64,000 bases of DNA from Neonectria sp. B-13 (Eukaryota; Ascomycota; Sordariomycetes; Hypocreales; Nectriaceae): NCBI GenBank assembly GCA_002682825.1, contig NOKP01000004.1, positions 513,711-577,710 on the forward strand, written 5' to 3'. Every line of letters starts with the position of its first letter. Position 1 is the first letter of the stretch. This document shows positions 44,200-54,274 of this stretch, piece by piece. Made by a program: the position numbers and the translations under genes. Below the pieces are notes generated by a model, which searched no databases, was not told the DNA's origin, and worked only from the letters and a program-made list of their open reading frames with translations.

Positions 44200-44776
44200 G
44201 ACGCGCCCCACGGCCCAAAGACCTAAACCCATTTTTTTTAACCTTACGAAGAACGACCCGGTTCCTCCCGCCAACCGCATCGAGGACGTCGCAGCACAGC
44301 CATCAAACCTGGGGTTGGGGTCTGCTGCGGCAGAGACGAGGTCGGCCATGGAGGTTTGGTGAAAGCCGGATCAACAGCCACACGGGGTCTTACGAGAAAG
44401 CGACCAGATTTTAACCACGGTCATGAGCGGGGAGGGAAAGGCAGTGACACAAGGAGGAGGACCTTTATATACAGGGGGCGCGTAGGAGAGGCCGTGAGGA
44501 ACGGACTTGATAAAAAAAGATATTCACAACCAAAGATGAATGAATAATAGAAACAACATAAAGACCGAATCCTGTCTCACCGGAGACTTTAGGCTGCTTC
44601 CTTGTCCATACTGTTGTCAGCAATACTGTCGTCTTCACTACTATTGTTATCCAAGGGCGAAACACGGACACCAGGCTTCAGCTTCGACTCAAAATCAGCA
44701 AAACACAAATCCCTTCGCAGGGAGCATAGCATGTGCACCACGATCTCTCAAAAACAGTGAATAATGTCAGCAGTCT
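44200..44776. other. Intergenic, convergent 3' ends
   Basis: About 580 bp between APM1 (plus) and the unrecognised gene on the minus strand. No gene seen. Confidence 0.6.
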
Positions 44777-45832
44777 TCAACGGGAGGAGGATCGAGACTC
44801 GTGAACAATGGCATTGCTCCACTCAAACTGGCGCAGAGTGTCCATCGTGGAGCCTGCCGGGTTCCATGGGTCCAAGAAGATGTTGACTAGGAACCCCCTT
44901 GGGTCATCCCGGTCAGTTTGAGGATCTAGCCGGGAGAGTGGATGTGGTCAGCATTGAAGATATAACGGTTTCCAAGACACAACGTCGAATGAGTGCTCAC
45001 ATCCTTTAGGTTTCTCATCATGTGTCCACCTTCTATTATGCCATCTCCCCGGACGGTTTCCGCTCCCCAAGAAAACTAGGTCTGTGTAGTGGTTCGTGTT
45101 CGACTGATCGGGCTCGGCACTAAGAGCCATAAGGCCCAGGATTACAGCCAACTCGCCGCCAAGTCCCCTTGAGGCTGGCGCGTTGGCCATGGGTGATTTG
45201 TACGTAGCAGGCAAAAGGGAAGGGATCCAGGTGGGCCTGGAACCCGCGGCGTGTCGGACAAGGCCTCCCCCTGAAGCCATACTGCTGTCCTCTGTAGCGA
45301 TTTGCGAGACTCCGATGAGGTTTTCTCTAGGGTGGAACATCTGCAGGAGTTGCCAACATGAACTGGTGCTGTGTTCCAAGGGGTCGTATATAGTAACCAT
45401 GATGGGGAGATGCGAGTTGCAGGCGAATACGGCAGAAGACTTGTATTTGTCGACAACAAAGTATTCGCCTGTCTCAGTGTTTGTTCCCCAAAGATTTCCC
45501 GGGGATGGAAAGCGGGTGTGCTCTCGGCTCCAGCGATACATCGGGGCCTCGGTGACGATGCCATCATAGTAAATCATGACCTTGCTAGCGATCTCGTGCG
45601 TGTATGTCGCTGGATCTGTCGGAGGAACGAGGTTGTGGTAGTAGTCCTGCTCAGGACTCCGGTAACGCAGCTCGTTAACCATGAATAAAAAGCTCAGCTT
45701 TGTCTGTTCGTCATGGCTGCTTCCTCTGCTGTGTCCTCCATGTTTCTTCGACGAACCCTTGGACTAGGTCTGTCAGTCGAGATTTGCCACGCACAATGCC
45801 AAATCAATACGTACGGGTCCTTTATGCGACAT
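44777..45832 (-). CDS. Unrecognised three-exon gene
   Basis: Three exons, 45832-45815, 45763-45001 and 44925-44777, give 309 aa. Introns are 51 nt (GTACGT..CTGACAGACCTAG) and 75 nt (GTGAGC..CTCCCGGCTAG), and both keep the frame. The first exon codes only MSHKGP and continues as SKGSSKKHGGHSRGSSHDEQ, a basic Ser/His/Gly-rich start. The central part looks folded, with a conserved-looking pattern (NELRYRSPEQDYYHNLVPPT, then YTHEIASKVMIYYDG, TNTETGEYFVVDKYKS, PIMVTIYDPLEHS). The last exon adds DDPRGFLVNIFLDPWNPAGST and ends HESRSSSR. No signal peptide, membrane segment or known motif. That three exons join in frame with good branch sites argues for a real gene. I do not recognise the family. Confidence 0.7.
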
Positions 45833-48217
45833 GTTCGCTCGTCTCTTCCTGGTATCAAGTGCAATAGGACCGATGGGGGTTTGTGCATGGAGTGGTTGGC
45901 AACTCCTTCTTTCAGGGTCACCACCCAGCGCAGACGCCGCGTCTTATGCCGTCACCTCGCAACCCTCCTTGCAACTCTCCGCAAGAGCCTCAAAGTCTAG
46001 CTGCCCAATGCCCCATCCACGTCAAACAAGGTCAACTTGGGCCGACATGCCATCCATCAGCATCCTCGGAGCGAAGGCGTCTAAGGGTCTCAGATCCGGA
46101 CCAACGAGATCCGCTGCTCGACCTTCTTGTGGATGCGGCTCGACGAGACTCCCACTCTGGAATAAGCAAAACCGTTGGGCCTGATGCATCATGATTACGT
46201 TGATGCATATGCTTGTTTGAGCTGCCGGCCCTGACGTCGTTGGAAGGACGCTCGCTCGTCTCCCAGTACCCACAGGGCCATCCCACTCGGTGACGCCGTC
46301 CGTATCTTGGTACCGAGGTCGATGCGTCCCGTCCCGAGGAGGACTAGTACCACGCAGTATTGCGGCATGCCCGGGGCTGGGCACCGTGTCTTGCAGCTGG
46401 TAGAGGCGTGTGTGAGGGCCATGGCCACTGATTCAGGAATCACCCTGGTTTCCCCCAGATCGCTCCACCCCACCACCAACTTTCTACTCAACCGTGGCCG
46501 GTCTCCTGACGACCGTTGTTGCCGGCGGCGACAATATCGCGTGGCCAGGCATCTGCCGGGTTTAGGCAAGGCAGGGCCAAATCATGAACTAAGGTCGCTC
46601 TGCAGAATGGTACCCGGCCGTGGTACGGCCTTTGAAACCCAGGGCCAGAGACCGGACAACCAGGTGAAGGTACAGGCATCTCGGGCCAATGGAGCACATC
46701 ATGGAGCCTTTGGGCTGTCGATCTGCTGTTGGCGCTAGTCCGATCATCATTCCGGGTATGATTGATGGCGTCCTCGTGAACTGGTTCAGGAAGTCTGGGG
46801 GCTTTGCTTTGCTGCTCGATCTGGAAGCGCGGAGGTTCAGCCTGGTCGCAGCCAAATGTATCCCCCCCAAAGTTGGAGGCGCCCCGCCACATACATAGTA
46901 GAAGGAAGGCCATAGAGTTAAGTCCAGTCTTGCACGAACCAGTTCCCAGCGATATTCCAAAAGACCATCAGAGCCGCATGGGGATATGTAGGGCCTCAGC
47001 GAAGGCGCTGAGGGATATTCCAGCCGATCCTAGATCCCTGCCTGTTCAAAAGCAGCTTGCCGGCGTCAACTCGGGTCCTTATTATACATATTTCGACGCT
47101 CCGGGCATATGGGGCAATTCTCCCCCGAGTGACATCCAGGAATAGAGCCGCCCTTCTCCGACATCAAGGTACAGCATCCCCCGAGGGGCGACCTGCTTCA
47201 TGCAGCCCATCCAGAGGGAGGGTTGCACAGCGACCCGTGAGAGCCCCCTATGACGAGAGGCTTTGACAGGTTTTGGGCACTCGAGACTGCCACAGCTGGG
47301 TTGACAAGACGGCAAGGAACCACTGAAACGTCTGGTTGATCGGGATACTAGACATGGCGGATCATCGCTCGTGGAGGCGTCAGCGGATCAGCCGTCCTAA
47401 CCAGTGATCTGTAGACCTCAATGCACTCGCAGGAAGTCGGTCACAGCGGAGTGCAGCAGCGGCACCGGTAAGCCGAGGGGCATCTTTCATTGGACCTTCG
47501 TTTGTAAGCGTTGCCGCGGATGGCGATGGAAGTATTCTCCGTCTCCTCCCTTACATACTGTTCAACAGACTATCGATGCCGTTGTATGCCACGTATCCAC
47601 CTCAGCCTTGATCAATATCGGGCTGTACTTATCAGCTGAGCAAGACATTATCTTGGCGTCTGTGATGTCGATGAGGTCCCTCTATCCGTCTGGCAGGTTG
47701 AAGTGACATTCGCGGGCGTATTCGGCGAGTCGGGCGCAGGTCTTCGGTAATGATGATACAGCAGGAGGTGGGATCTCGCCATTCGGTTGCGGCCTAGCGG
47801 AGGGTCGAAGCCGAACGCTCAGCGCCAAAGCCAACACCCGAAGACTTCATAGAAAACAATGCTCGATGTTCATAAGGATGCAGGAGGTGGGCAAATCTTA
47901 GGAGGGAAGTGGACATATAAATGATTGAGAAGTGCGCGTGTTGTTGATCGAAATTGATTAGCGTTTTGCCTCGTCGCGTTGATATTGATCCGTATATGGT
48001 TCGCATTTTGCCTGCCGGCGAACGCTCCGTCTCCATCGCAAATGCAGGTGATCTTCACAGTATCACATTTCAAATATTCCATAAAGTCGCTTTTCCAATT
48101 TTGTCCCAACATATTTGCAGCCGCTCTCTCGATTCGGCTTTCGACATCATGCCTATCCTAGACTCAACTAAGGTCTTTGTCGAGGGCCAACGAGATCTCG
48201 GGCTGAATTGTAGTCAC
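45833..48217. other. 2.4-kb intergenic region, possible gene relics
   Basis: Frames of 100-145 codons occur on both strands (46307-46738 plus; 46488-46913 minus and others), but they overlap each other and none shows a domain or a consistent splice chain. I call no gene. Since it lies next to an orphan gene, it could be an old decayed locus or accessory DNA. Confidence 0.5.
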
Positions 48218-49800
48218 TCAGCCAGACCGCTTGACCCGTTTCGCCGGCCCGGATTCATCTTCATCGACTGTCATTTCTACGTCGTAGTCTGCCGAAAGCG
48301 TTGTAATCGCCTCCCGGAGCAGCTTCTTCTCTCCCAATCTGACTTCGATAGCCATTCGAGCACGGCGGGTGAGGCCGTCCCTCTTGAGTAAGATCTCATC
48401 CTGAAAGATGCTGGTCGGGTACCTTGAAACAAGAGCTTGAAGCGTCTTAGCCTGTACCGCCTGTTGGATTTCGTCTCGCTTTCGCTTGTCGGGAATGGCA
48501 TCGGGCTGTGCTTTCTTCAGGCCCTTGAGGAACGCCTTCAGTTGCTGTTGTAGATCCTCCGGCATGGCTTCAAACCGTGCGAAACCTGAAAAGGTGCCAT
48601 CCGAGTTGACCTCTCCCGTCTCGCGTTCCAGCACAAAAGTGTCCTCGAACTCTTCCTCCTCCTGGAGCTCGTTGCGCTACGCTGAATCAGAAACAGTACT
48701 GTGTCGCATCGGATAAAGACTCACTAGTTTCTCCAGAGTACTGCTAGGAATGCCAAAGTGGGTGGTCATAGTCGACTCGACAAGTTCCCACGGAATCTCT
48801 ACCACGTCATAGCGAGAGTGTCTCTCCGTAACGTAGCCGTAACGTCTGAGAAGCTCCGAGTTAGGATGCGGACCGTAGTAGTTGAGAATCTCCTCGCCCG
48901 CCTTAATGGGTCGTAGGCTAGTCACAGTGAGACTATCTTCTTCATGATTTACATGGGCCTGCATCATGTTAGCTAGGTACTTTTGGGAGGGCTGGCTGTC
49001 TATCTGTACATTGAACTCGGCATCGGCGTTGAGGACATCAGCCATTGGAACCATTCCCATCAAGGATTTGCCGTCTCGATCCTCGACCCAGCCGTCTGGC
49101 GCATCGCTTTCGTCTGCATCTTCGTCCTTCTCCAGGTCAAAGGCATAGGCCATGATGGTACTCCCCATTTTGTGGGCTACCTCAACGAGATCATCGTCAC
49201 TCCTAGACTCACTGGATGGGAAGAGGCCGGCGTTCTTTCGAATCACGGGCAGGAGCCTCCCTCGGAACATCTCCTCAGCGCTGGCCTTGCCAATTTTTGA
49301 CCGCATGTGGCTTGACTGAAGCTGCTCTAGCTCATCGTCTGACCAGAACATGGGAGTGTCGAAAGCGGAAGGCAGAACGTCGAAATAGGGCTTCCAGGAC
49401 GACTTCTCGCCCCGGAGATACTCGTAGATCATGACAAGGATGAGGGAGCTCCATGAATCCATGGGTGGCACAGCGTCTTCATCATCATCGTCTAGCACCT
49501 GGCCATCAAGATCAAAAACATCAGGAAGCTTCTTGGGCAACTCCGAGGTTTCAATATTGATGATGCCCCTCCTTGGGATGGTAAAAAGAGTGGTCTCTGG
49601 AGCAATGTCCTGAAGGGCAACTATCACAACGTCAGGTTCGTTTCTTCAGTGCAGACAGTTGCCATCGTACTTATGCCACGACCAGCGTTACGATCTCGAA
49701 GGTCGACAATCTTGATGGCGTTGGAAAATGTGGCACCCGGCAAGGACTGGAACCATTGGAGAAATTTCTCGCTAGCTTCATTGAAGCTTGAAGAATTCAT
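48218..49800 (-). CDS. RKM4: SET-domain ribosomal lysine methyltransferase Rkm4
   Basis: Three exons, 49800-49671, 49620-48725 and 48676-48218, give 494 aa. Introns of 50 and 48 nt are GTACGA..GTGATAG and GTGAGT..GCGTAG. Rkm4 (Set7) monomethylates a lysine of ribosomal protein eL42 in yeast. The start MNSSSFNEASEKFLQWFQSLPGATFSN is followed by KIVDLRDRNAGRGIIALQDIAPETTLFTIPR, the SET opening. The interrupted SET domain continues with MDSWSSLILVMIYEYLRGEKSSWKPYFDVLP, then MVPMADVLNADAEFNVQ, IKAGEEILNYYGPHPNSELLRRYGYV. The Rubisco-methyltransferase-type substrate-binding region fills the C-terminal third. An acidic segment (ELQEEEEFEDTF) starts the last exon. Length fits yeast Rkm4 (494 aa). 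Confidence 0.92.
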
Positions 49801-50386
49801 GGCTAAATGGCCGAGGTTGGATTTTGATCAGAGCTTGGAAGGCTGCTGAGATAACCGCAAAGGAATGAACGAAATATCTTAATGAGTCGGTGAACACCAA
49901 GCTTCGATGGCGCTTGAGAGGCTAATGTGCAAATCTTTGTCAAAGTAAAGTTGGGAAGGTTGAGAAGATGCCCTTGTTGCTCCGGTGAACTGTACAGTGC
50001 GATCATAAAATAATCATTTCTTTGTTTCTCCATCCGCACTGTACGGTAATCTAGGGTAAGTGCGATGGTGGTTATTGCAACACTTCTTTCCATGCAAGCT
50101 GTTATTGAAATACTCCAACGCTTAGTAGAGAAGTTCTAGAATAATAAATGTAACATATGAATAGCCTTGCTAGATATGATTAATCTCGGAACTTATGAGT
50201 TTATACATGTCATTTTATTAGCATAATGCGACGACAATTCAGTTCAGAATTCTGCTTCTTTGTGCACAATTGTAATTTCCGCAGCTGTAATGACAACCAT
50301 GTGTACAATGATTGATATCTTTAAGTTCAAGTCCAGTCTCATAGCATATCTTGCTAAATCCTACCATTATCGGAAAGTGGCCACAC
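49801..50386. other. AT-rich intergenic region RKM4 promoter / UVE1 3' end
   Basis: About 590 bp, clearly more AT-rich than the neighbouring genes between about 50090 and 50360. No gene seen. Confidence 0.6.
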
Positions 50387-52428
50387 TCAGCATAAGTCTT
50401 CAACCTTCTTCCCCTTCTTGGTCTCCCTTTTCTTGGGCCGCAGCCACTCTTCCATGCCCTCAGGCCAGTACACCCGATTGTTCGGCCCTCCCATCGCAAA
50501 GTCTTCAGCACTGACGATCTTCTCCGGGGCTTCGATTTCAGCTTCGAGCTCGCCACCCTCCTTGCCCCACCCAGTCGATCTCTTCTTGCTCCTTTTCGGT
50601 ATCCTTTTGGCAGCCTTTCGTGACTCGTCTTCCCGTTCATGAGGCACAATGTCATGGGACTGATTCCAGCCTGGGAGCTTGAACGCTCGCATTAGCTCGA
50701 AGACTGCCTGCTCCTTGTCTTTAGCCTCTATCATTAGGTCCATGTCTTGAACACAAGGTGGGAGCGTCTTGACGCGGGGTGAGTGTTTGCGGCGTTCCCG
50801 CGGCGTGATAGCGCTACGGGTCTGCTCGCTGTAGTGCATCTTCTGTCGGATGCTCTTCTTCGTCCACGTCTTCTTGATGCGGTCAAAGAGATTGATAATG
50901 TCGTGTGTACCTTCGCGTATGCACGGATCGAACAAAATATTGTGATGATGAAAGTCCAATACGAGAGGTATATTCAGTTCTTCGCAGATTGGGAGCAGGT
51001 CGTGTACCGTCCACGATACATCGTCATTCTCCAGCACAAGACGTCGCTTGACGCTATCGGACAGCTTGGCGTAATTATCTCGGAATCGATCCAGTGTGGC
51101 GGCTTTGTCACCGTAGGTTCCACCCATGTGCAGGATCATGACAGCATCGCGATCTGTCTCCTCCGGGAGCTTGAGAAGTGTGAGCAACTCATTATGATAT
51201 TCTAGATCGCGGAAAGCCGCCGTGACCACCTCCTTCCTCGGACTTCCAATTTGAGTGAATTGGCCCGGATGCGTCGTCAGTCGGTGACCTAGCTCCGCTG
51301 CTACCTTGCCTGCCTCAGCCAGCGTCTCGGATGCAAACGACGCCAGACTGTAGCCGTATTCTTCGTGACTCGCAAACGGGAACATCTCGCTGCTGAGCCG
51401 CATAAACTTAATGCCATATTTGTCGTTCCACCGAAGCATCTTGACGATGTCCCTCGCATTTGCCAATCCCAGCTGTTGTAGATGTTTCTGGCCCTGTTCA
51501 ATATCAGGGCTTTTGCTTTTGTCGCGTCGATTCTTGGTTGGGTGTTCGGGTTCTGAAGGGTTCTGCAAAGGGTAGCGATGGTCGATGATGGAGGCTATGC
51601 GACAAGTTCTAGATGAGAAAACTGGAGGATTGGCAGTTCGTAGATAGGTATTTAGACAGGCCTGTTGGTTGTTAGCCATGTGATCTCTTCCTGCCGAGCC
51701 TAGTCGGGTAGACAGCAGCGTTCTGACAGTTGAAGCTCGCTCACATAGCCTAATCGTCCTGACCATGGCAAAGGGAGTTTATCGCTGTTGACGGGGGGAG
51801 TCCTGTTGGCGCCCCTGTCGACACTGTCTGTCTCATGTAGTGGGTCCACATCGCCGAGGTCTGTTTGGTAACCCTCCAACGGGGACGCCTCAGTGGATGA
51901 CTGCTTGGCCTCGGATTTCTTGCTGTTGACGACCCGTGTGTTGTCGTTTTTGTCGGCAGTCCCCCTTATTGGTATGGATGGTTCGGGCTTCATGCTGGTT
52001 TCGCTGGGCGAGCCAGGCCCGACCGCCAGGCTCGAGTTCTGGACGGCGAGTCGCTGCCTCCTCACCACATTCTGGAACTTGTGTTCCATCTCGCTCAGCT
52101 CCCGAACTGCCTGTTGGACCCCCTCCTTGGTTTCCACGAGGGCCTTGGGCTGCTCCTGGCTCGATGAATCGACGTCCATTTTCGAGGGTTCACGGGTGCC
52201 GTTGGCCGTTTGGGTATTGAGTCTCCTAGCACTCCGTCGAGGGCCTTCACGATAAGGGGGCGGGGGATGTTCACCCGTTCTCTTTCGTTTGGGTGGCATA
52301 ATGAAGCGTTGAATTCTGCCGTGAACTTTGGCCGGAGAAGAGGCGGCAGTGGTTGACCGAGTGTGTAAAATGTGTGAAGCATAGACAGAGGCGGAGATGG
52401 CGGTGGAGGAGTATGGGAGTGGACGCAT
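50387..52428 (-). CDS. UVE1: UV-damage endonuclease (UVDE/Uve1)
   Basis: Two exons, 52428-51745 and 51661-50387, give 652 aa. The 83-nt intron (GTGAGC..CAACAG) joins PWSGRLGY to ACLNTYLRTANPPVFSSRTCR, the invariant family start. UVDE nicks DNA 5' of UV photoproducts and other lesions, starting an excision-repair route separate from classical NER. The TIM-barrel shows the metal-binding pattern: KFMRLSSEMFPFASH, HRLTTHPGQFTQIGSPR, DAVMILHMGGTYGDK, RLVLENDDVSWTVHDLLP, IPLVLDFHHHN, KMHYSEQT and DMDLMIEAKDKEQAVFEL. The first 43 residues (MRPLPYSSTAISASVYASHI...) contain no Asp or Glu and end just before MPPKRKRTGEH (52299), which begins a nuclear-type basic N-terminus. Two ATG starts could yield mitochondrial and nuclear forms. 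Length is close to N. crassa MUS-18. Confidence 0.95.
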
Positions 52429-53412
52429 TTAAGCGTTTAGAAGGCAATCGAAGTAGTTGCAGATCGGGGGGGAACGTATCCTACCTAACTCCATCTGGGC
52501 TTGGTTAGCGATGTGCGCGGAAAAGGGTGCATGGTGACCCGTCGGTTTGTTTGGGGCTCGATGGTGCTTTCATACCACGACTCCACGAAGCGCCCCGTCC
52601 CAGCATCATTCGGCCGGAGGTTTTGACCCGCCAGGGGGACAAATGACGCAAGGTGCGTCATGCATGTTTGGGGTGTTTGTGGCTGGCGTTAACTGTATGC
52701 TAATTTGGCTGGTGAGGGTAGGCACGACAATTGTGAACCTCGATCGTATATTGCATTTCTCGATCCGGGAGTCTAGGATCGCGATGAAGTCATACATCCT
52801 CGTCCCGTCGACTAGAGGTTTGATTGGCCGGCAACGCTTGCTTCGGGCTCCACTGCGTTGCACCAGCACACCTGCCAAGGAGCGAGCTCCCACTTCGTGG
52901 AATTGGAGTAACGATCATCGCTAGCAGACAACGGGAGTCTGCCATTAATTCCCAAAGGAGCGGAACATTCCTGAAGTTTTGGTGAAGCTTGGTGAAGCTT
53001 GGTGAAGCTTGGTGAAGCTAGGTGAAGCTAATAAGCGCCCTTGGTAGATCCGGGACGGACAATGAGCCGGGTATCAGTTGTCATTTTCTGGCTAGACGTT
53101 AAGATTGCGGAGTATTTGAAGCTGGCAAAGCATCTGTAACGGGCCGGAGTAGTTGGTCCATAACTATCTGGTCTCTGATTTTGATGTTCGATGCCGACAC
53201 CGATGTCGATATGGACGTATGGCGTTGATATCAATGCCCATGTCGACGTCGATGGCCGATGTTGGATGACGAGCCGGTGATGGGCCGATGGGTTGTCAAC
53301 TTGTCACTTGTGTCCCCTGGTCCGCCTGGAGCTGGCGGCCCTAGGTTTCACCCATTAATGTAATATTCGTATCGATCGTGTTCCTCGATGACTTCAGACT
53401 GTCTCGGCCGTA
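52429..53412. other. Intergenic region UVE1 promoter / RING-gene 3' end
   Basis: About 980 bp without a gene. It contains a perfect 10-bp tandem repeat at 52981-53030 and a GATGTCGATATG-type short repeat near 53200-53260. Confidence 0.6.
52981..53030. repeat. Five tandem copies of a 10-bp unit (GGTGAAGCTW)
   Basis: Positions 52981-53030 are exactly five head-to-tail copies of GGTGAAGCTT/A. The first three end in T and the last two in A. It lies in non-coding DNA, about 380 bp beyond the RING-gene stop and 550 bp upstream of the UVE1 start. Confidence 0.97.
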
Positions 53413-54274
53413 TCAAAGGAAGGGTGGAACGCTAAAGGTTCGCAGTTCGCGTCGCAAATTGGATGTCTTGTAATATGGCATCCTGCACACGGGACAATCG
53501 TGTCGGTCGATCAGAAACCACGAGGATAGGCACTTGCAGTGGAACGAGTGACCGCAGCTGTTCAAGGTCAAAATGTCGTCGTCGACCGTGTCGGTTCGGA
53601 TACTCTGGGTATCGGCTTCTCGTGACTGGCGCTGGGCATCGTTAGCCTCGGCCATACATGGCTCTTGGCTTGTTGTTTGGCTTGTTGCTGGGCTCTTCGT
53701 CGTCATCGATGTGACTTGCGCAAGGGTCAGCAGCGGATCTGAGCCCGCCGTGTGAACGGGTTCCGGGATCAGAGGCCCAATGCAGATAGGGCTACAACAT
53801 CAGTCAGTCAACCAGTACTACGAAGTAGGAAAGTAACCAGTCAGTCGACTTCGGGCCGTGGCCAAGTGTGGACCTGTCGATCGGCATGGGGCGGACGGGA
53901 GTCGGGAGCCGGGACCACGGGGCTTCAGCTTACGGACCGACCGGAAGCACGCAAGCACTTACCATTCTCCGAACTCGGATGGTGGAGCCACGGCCTCGAC
54001 ATCAGCATTGCGGCCTTGGCCCGTCCTCTGGCCGACGGTGGAGCAAGTCGTGTAGGTGCTGAGCTTGCGACGGGCATCGTCCAGCTGATTTGGCTGCGGG
54101 TTGTAGATTTTGGGCTGCTCCTCGCGCGAGAGCTTAAAGCAGGTGCTGTGGCGTGACAAATGTCGTCAGAAGTGTCGGTGCCCAGAGTGAGATTGATAAG
54201 GGCAAGACTTACAGGGGACCCAAAAGAATAATGAAGAGGAAGAGTGAGAGGAGAATGATGCCCACCTTCTCCAT
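53413..54274 (-). CDS. Membrane-anchored RING-H2 finger protein (probable E3 ubiquitin ligase)
   Basis: At least three exons, 54274-54213, 54145-53963 and 53791-53413, give 207 aa from the first certain ATG. MEKVGIILLSLFLFIILLGPL is a single hydrophobic anchor. It is followed by TCFKLSREEQPKIYNPQPNQ, and then a RING-H2 with ligands Cys82, Cys85, Cys161, His163, His166, Cys169, Cys181 and Cys184 (CPIC, SCGHSFHCKC, DCPVC). The first Cys pair spans the 170-nt intron (TG|C). Between Cys85 and Cys161 lie 75 residues rich in Thr, Ser, Gln and Asp, far longer than usual. The 5' end is uncertain: the frame stays open to about 54460, and an extra exon could start at an ATG near 54590 and splice to an acceptor near 54447. 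The family acts as membrane E3 ligases; the target is unknown. Confidence 0.78.

Noticed and set aside
45831..46184. Plus-strand frame starting MFARLFLVSSAIG that looks like a secretion signal
   Set aside because: It overlaps the start of the minus-strand three-exon gene, and the remainder is low-information Arg/Ser/Pro sequence.
46488..46913. Minus-strand frame with IVAAGNNG, reminiscent of a subtilase motif
   Set aside because: No catalytic Asp, His or Ser blocks in order on either strand. A single short resemblance is not evidence.
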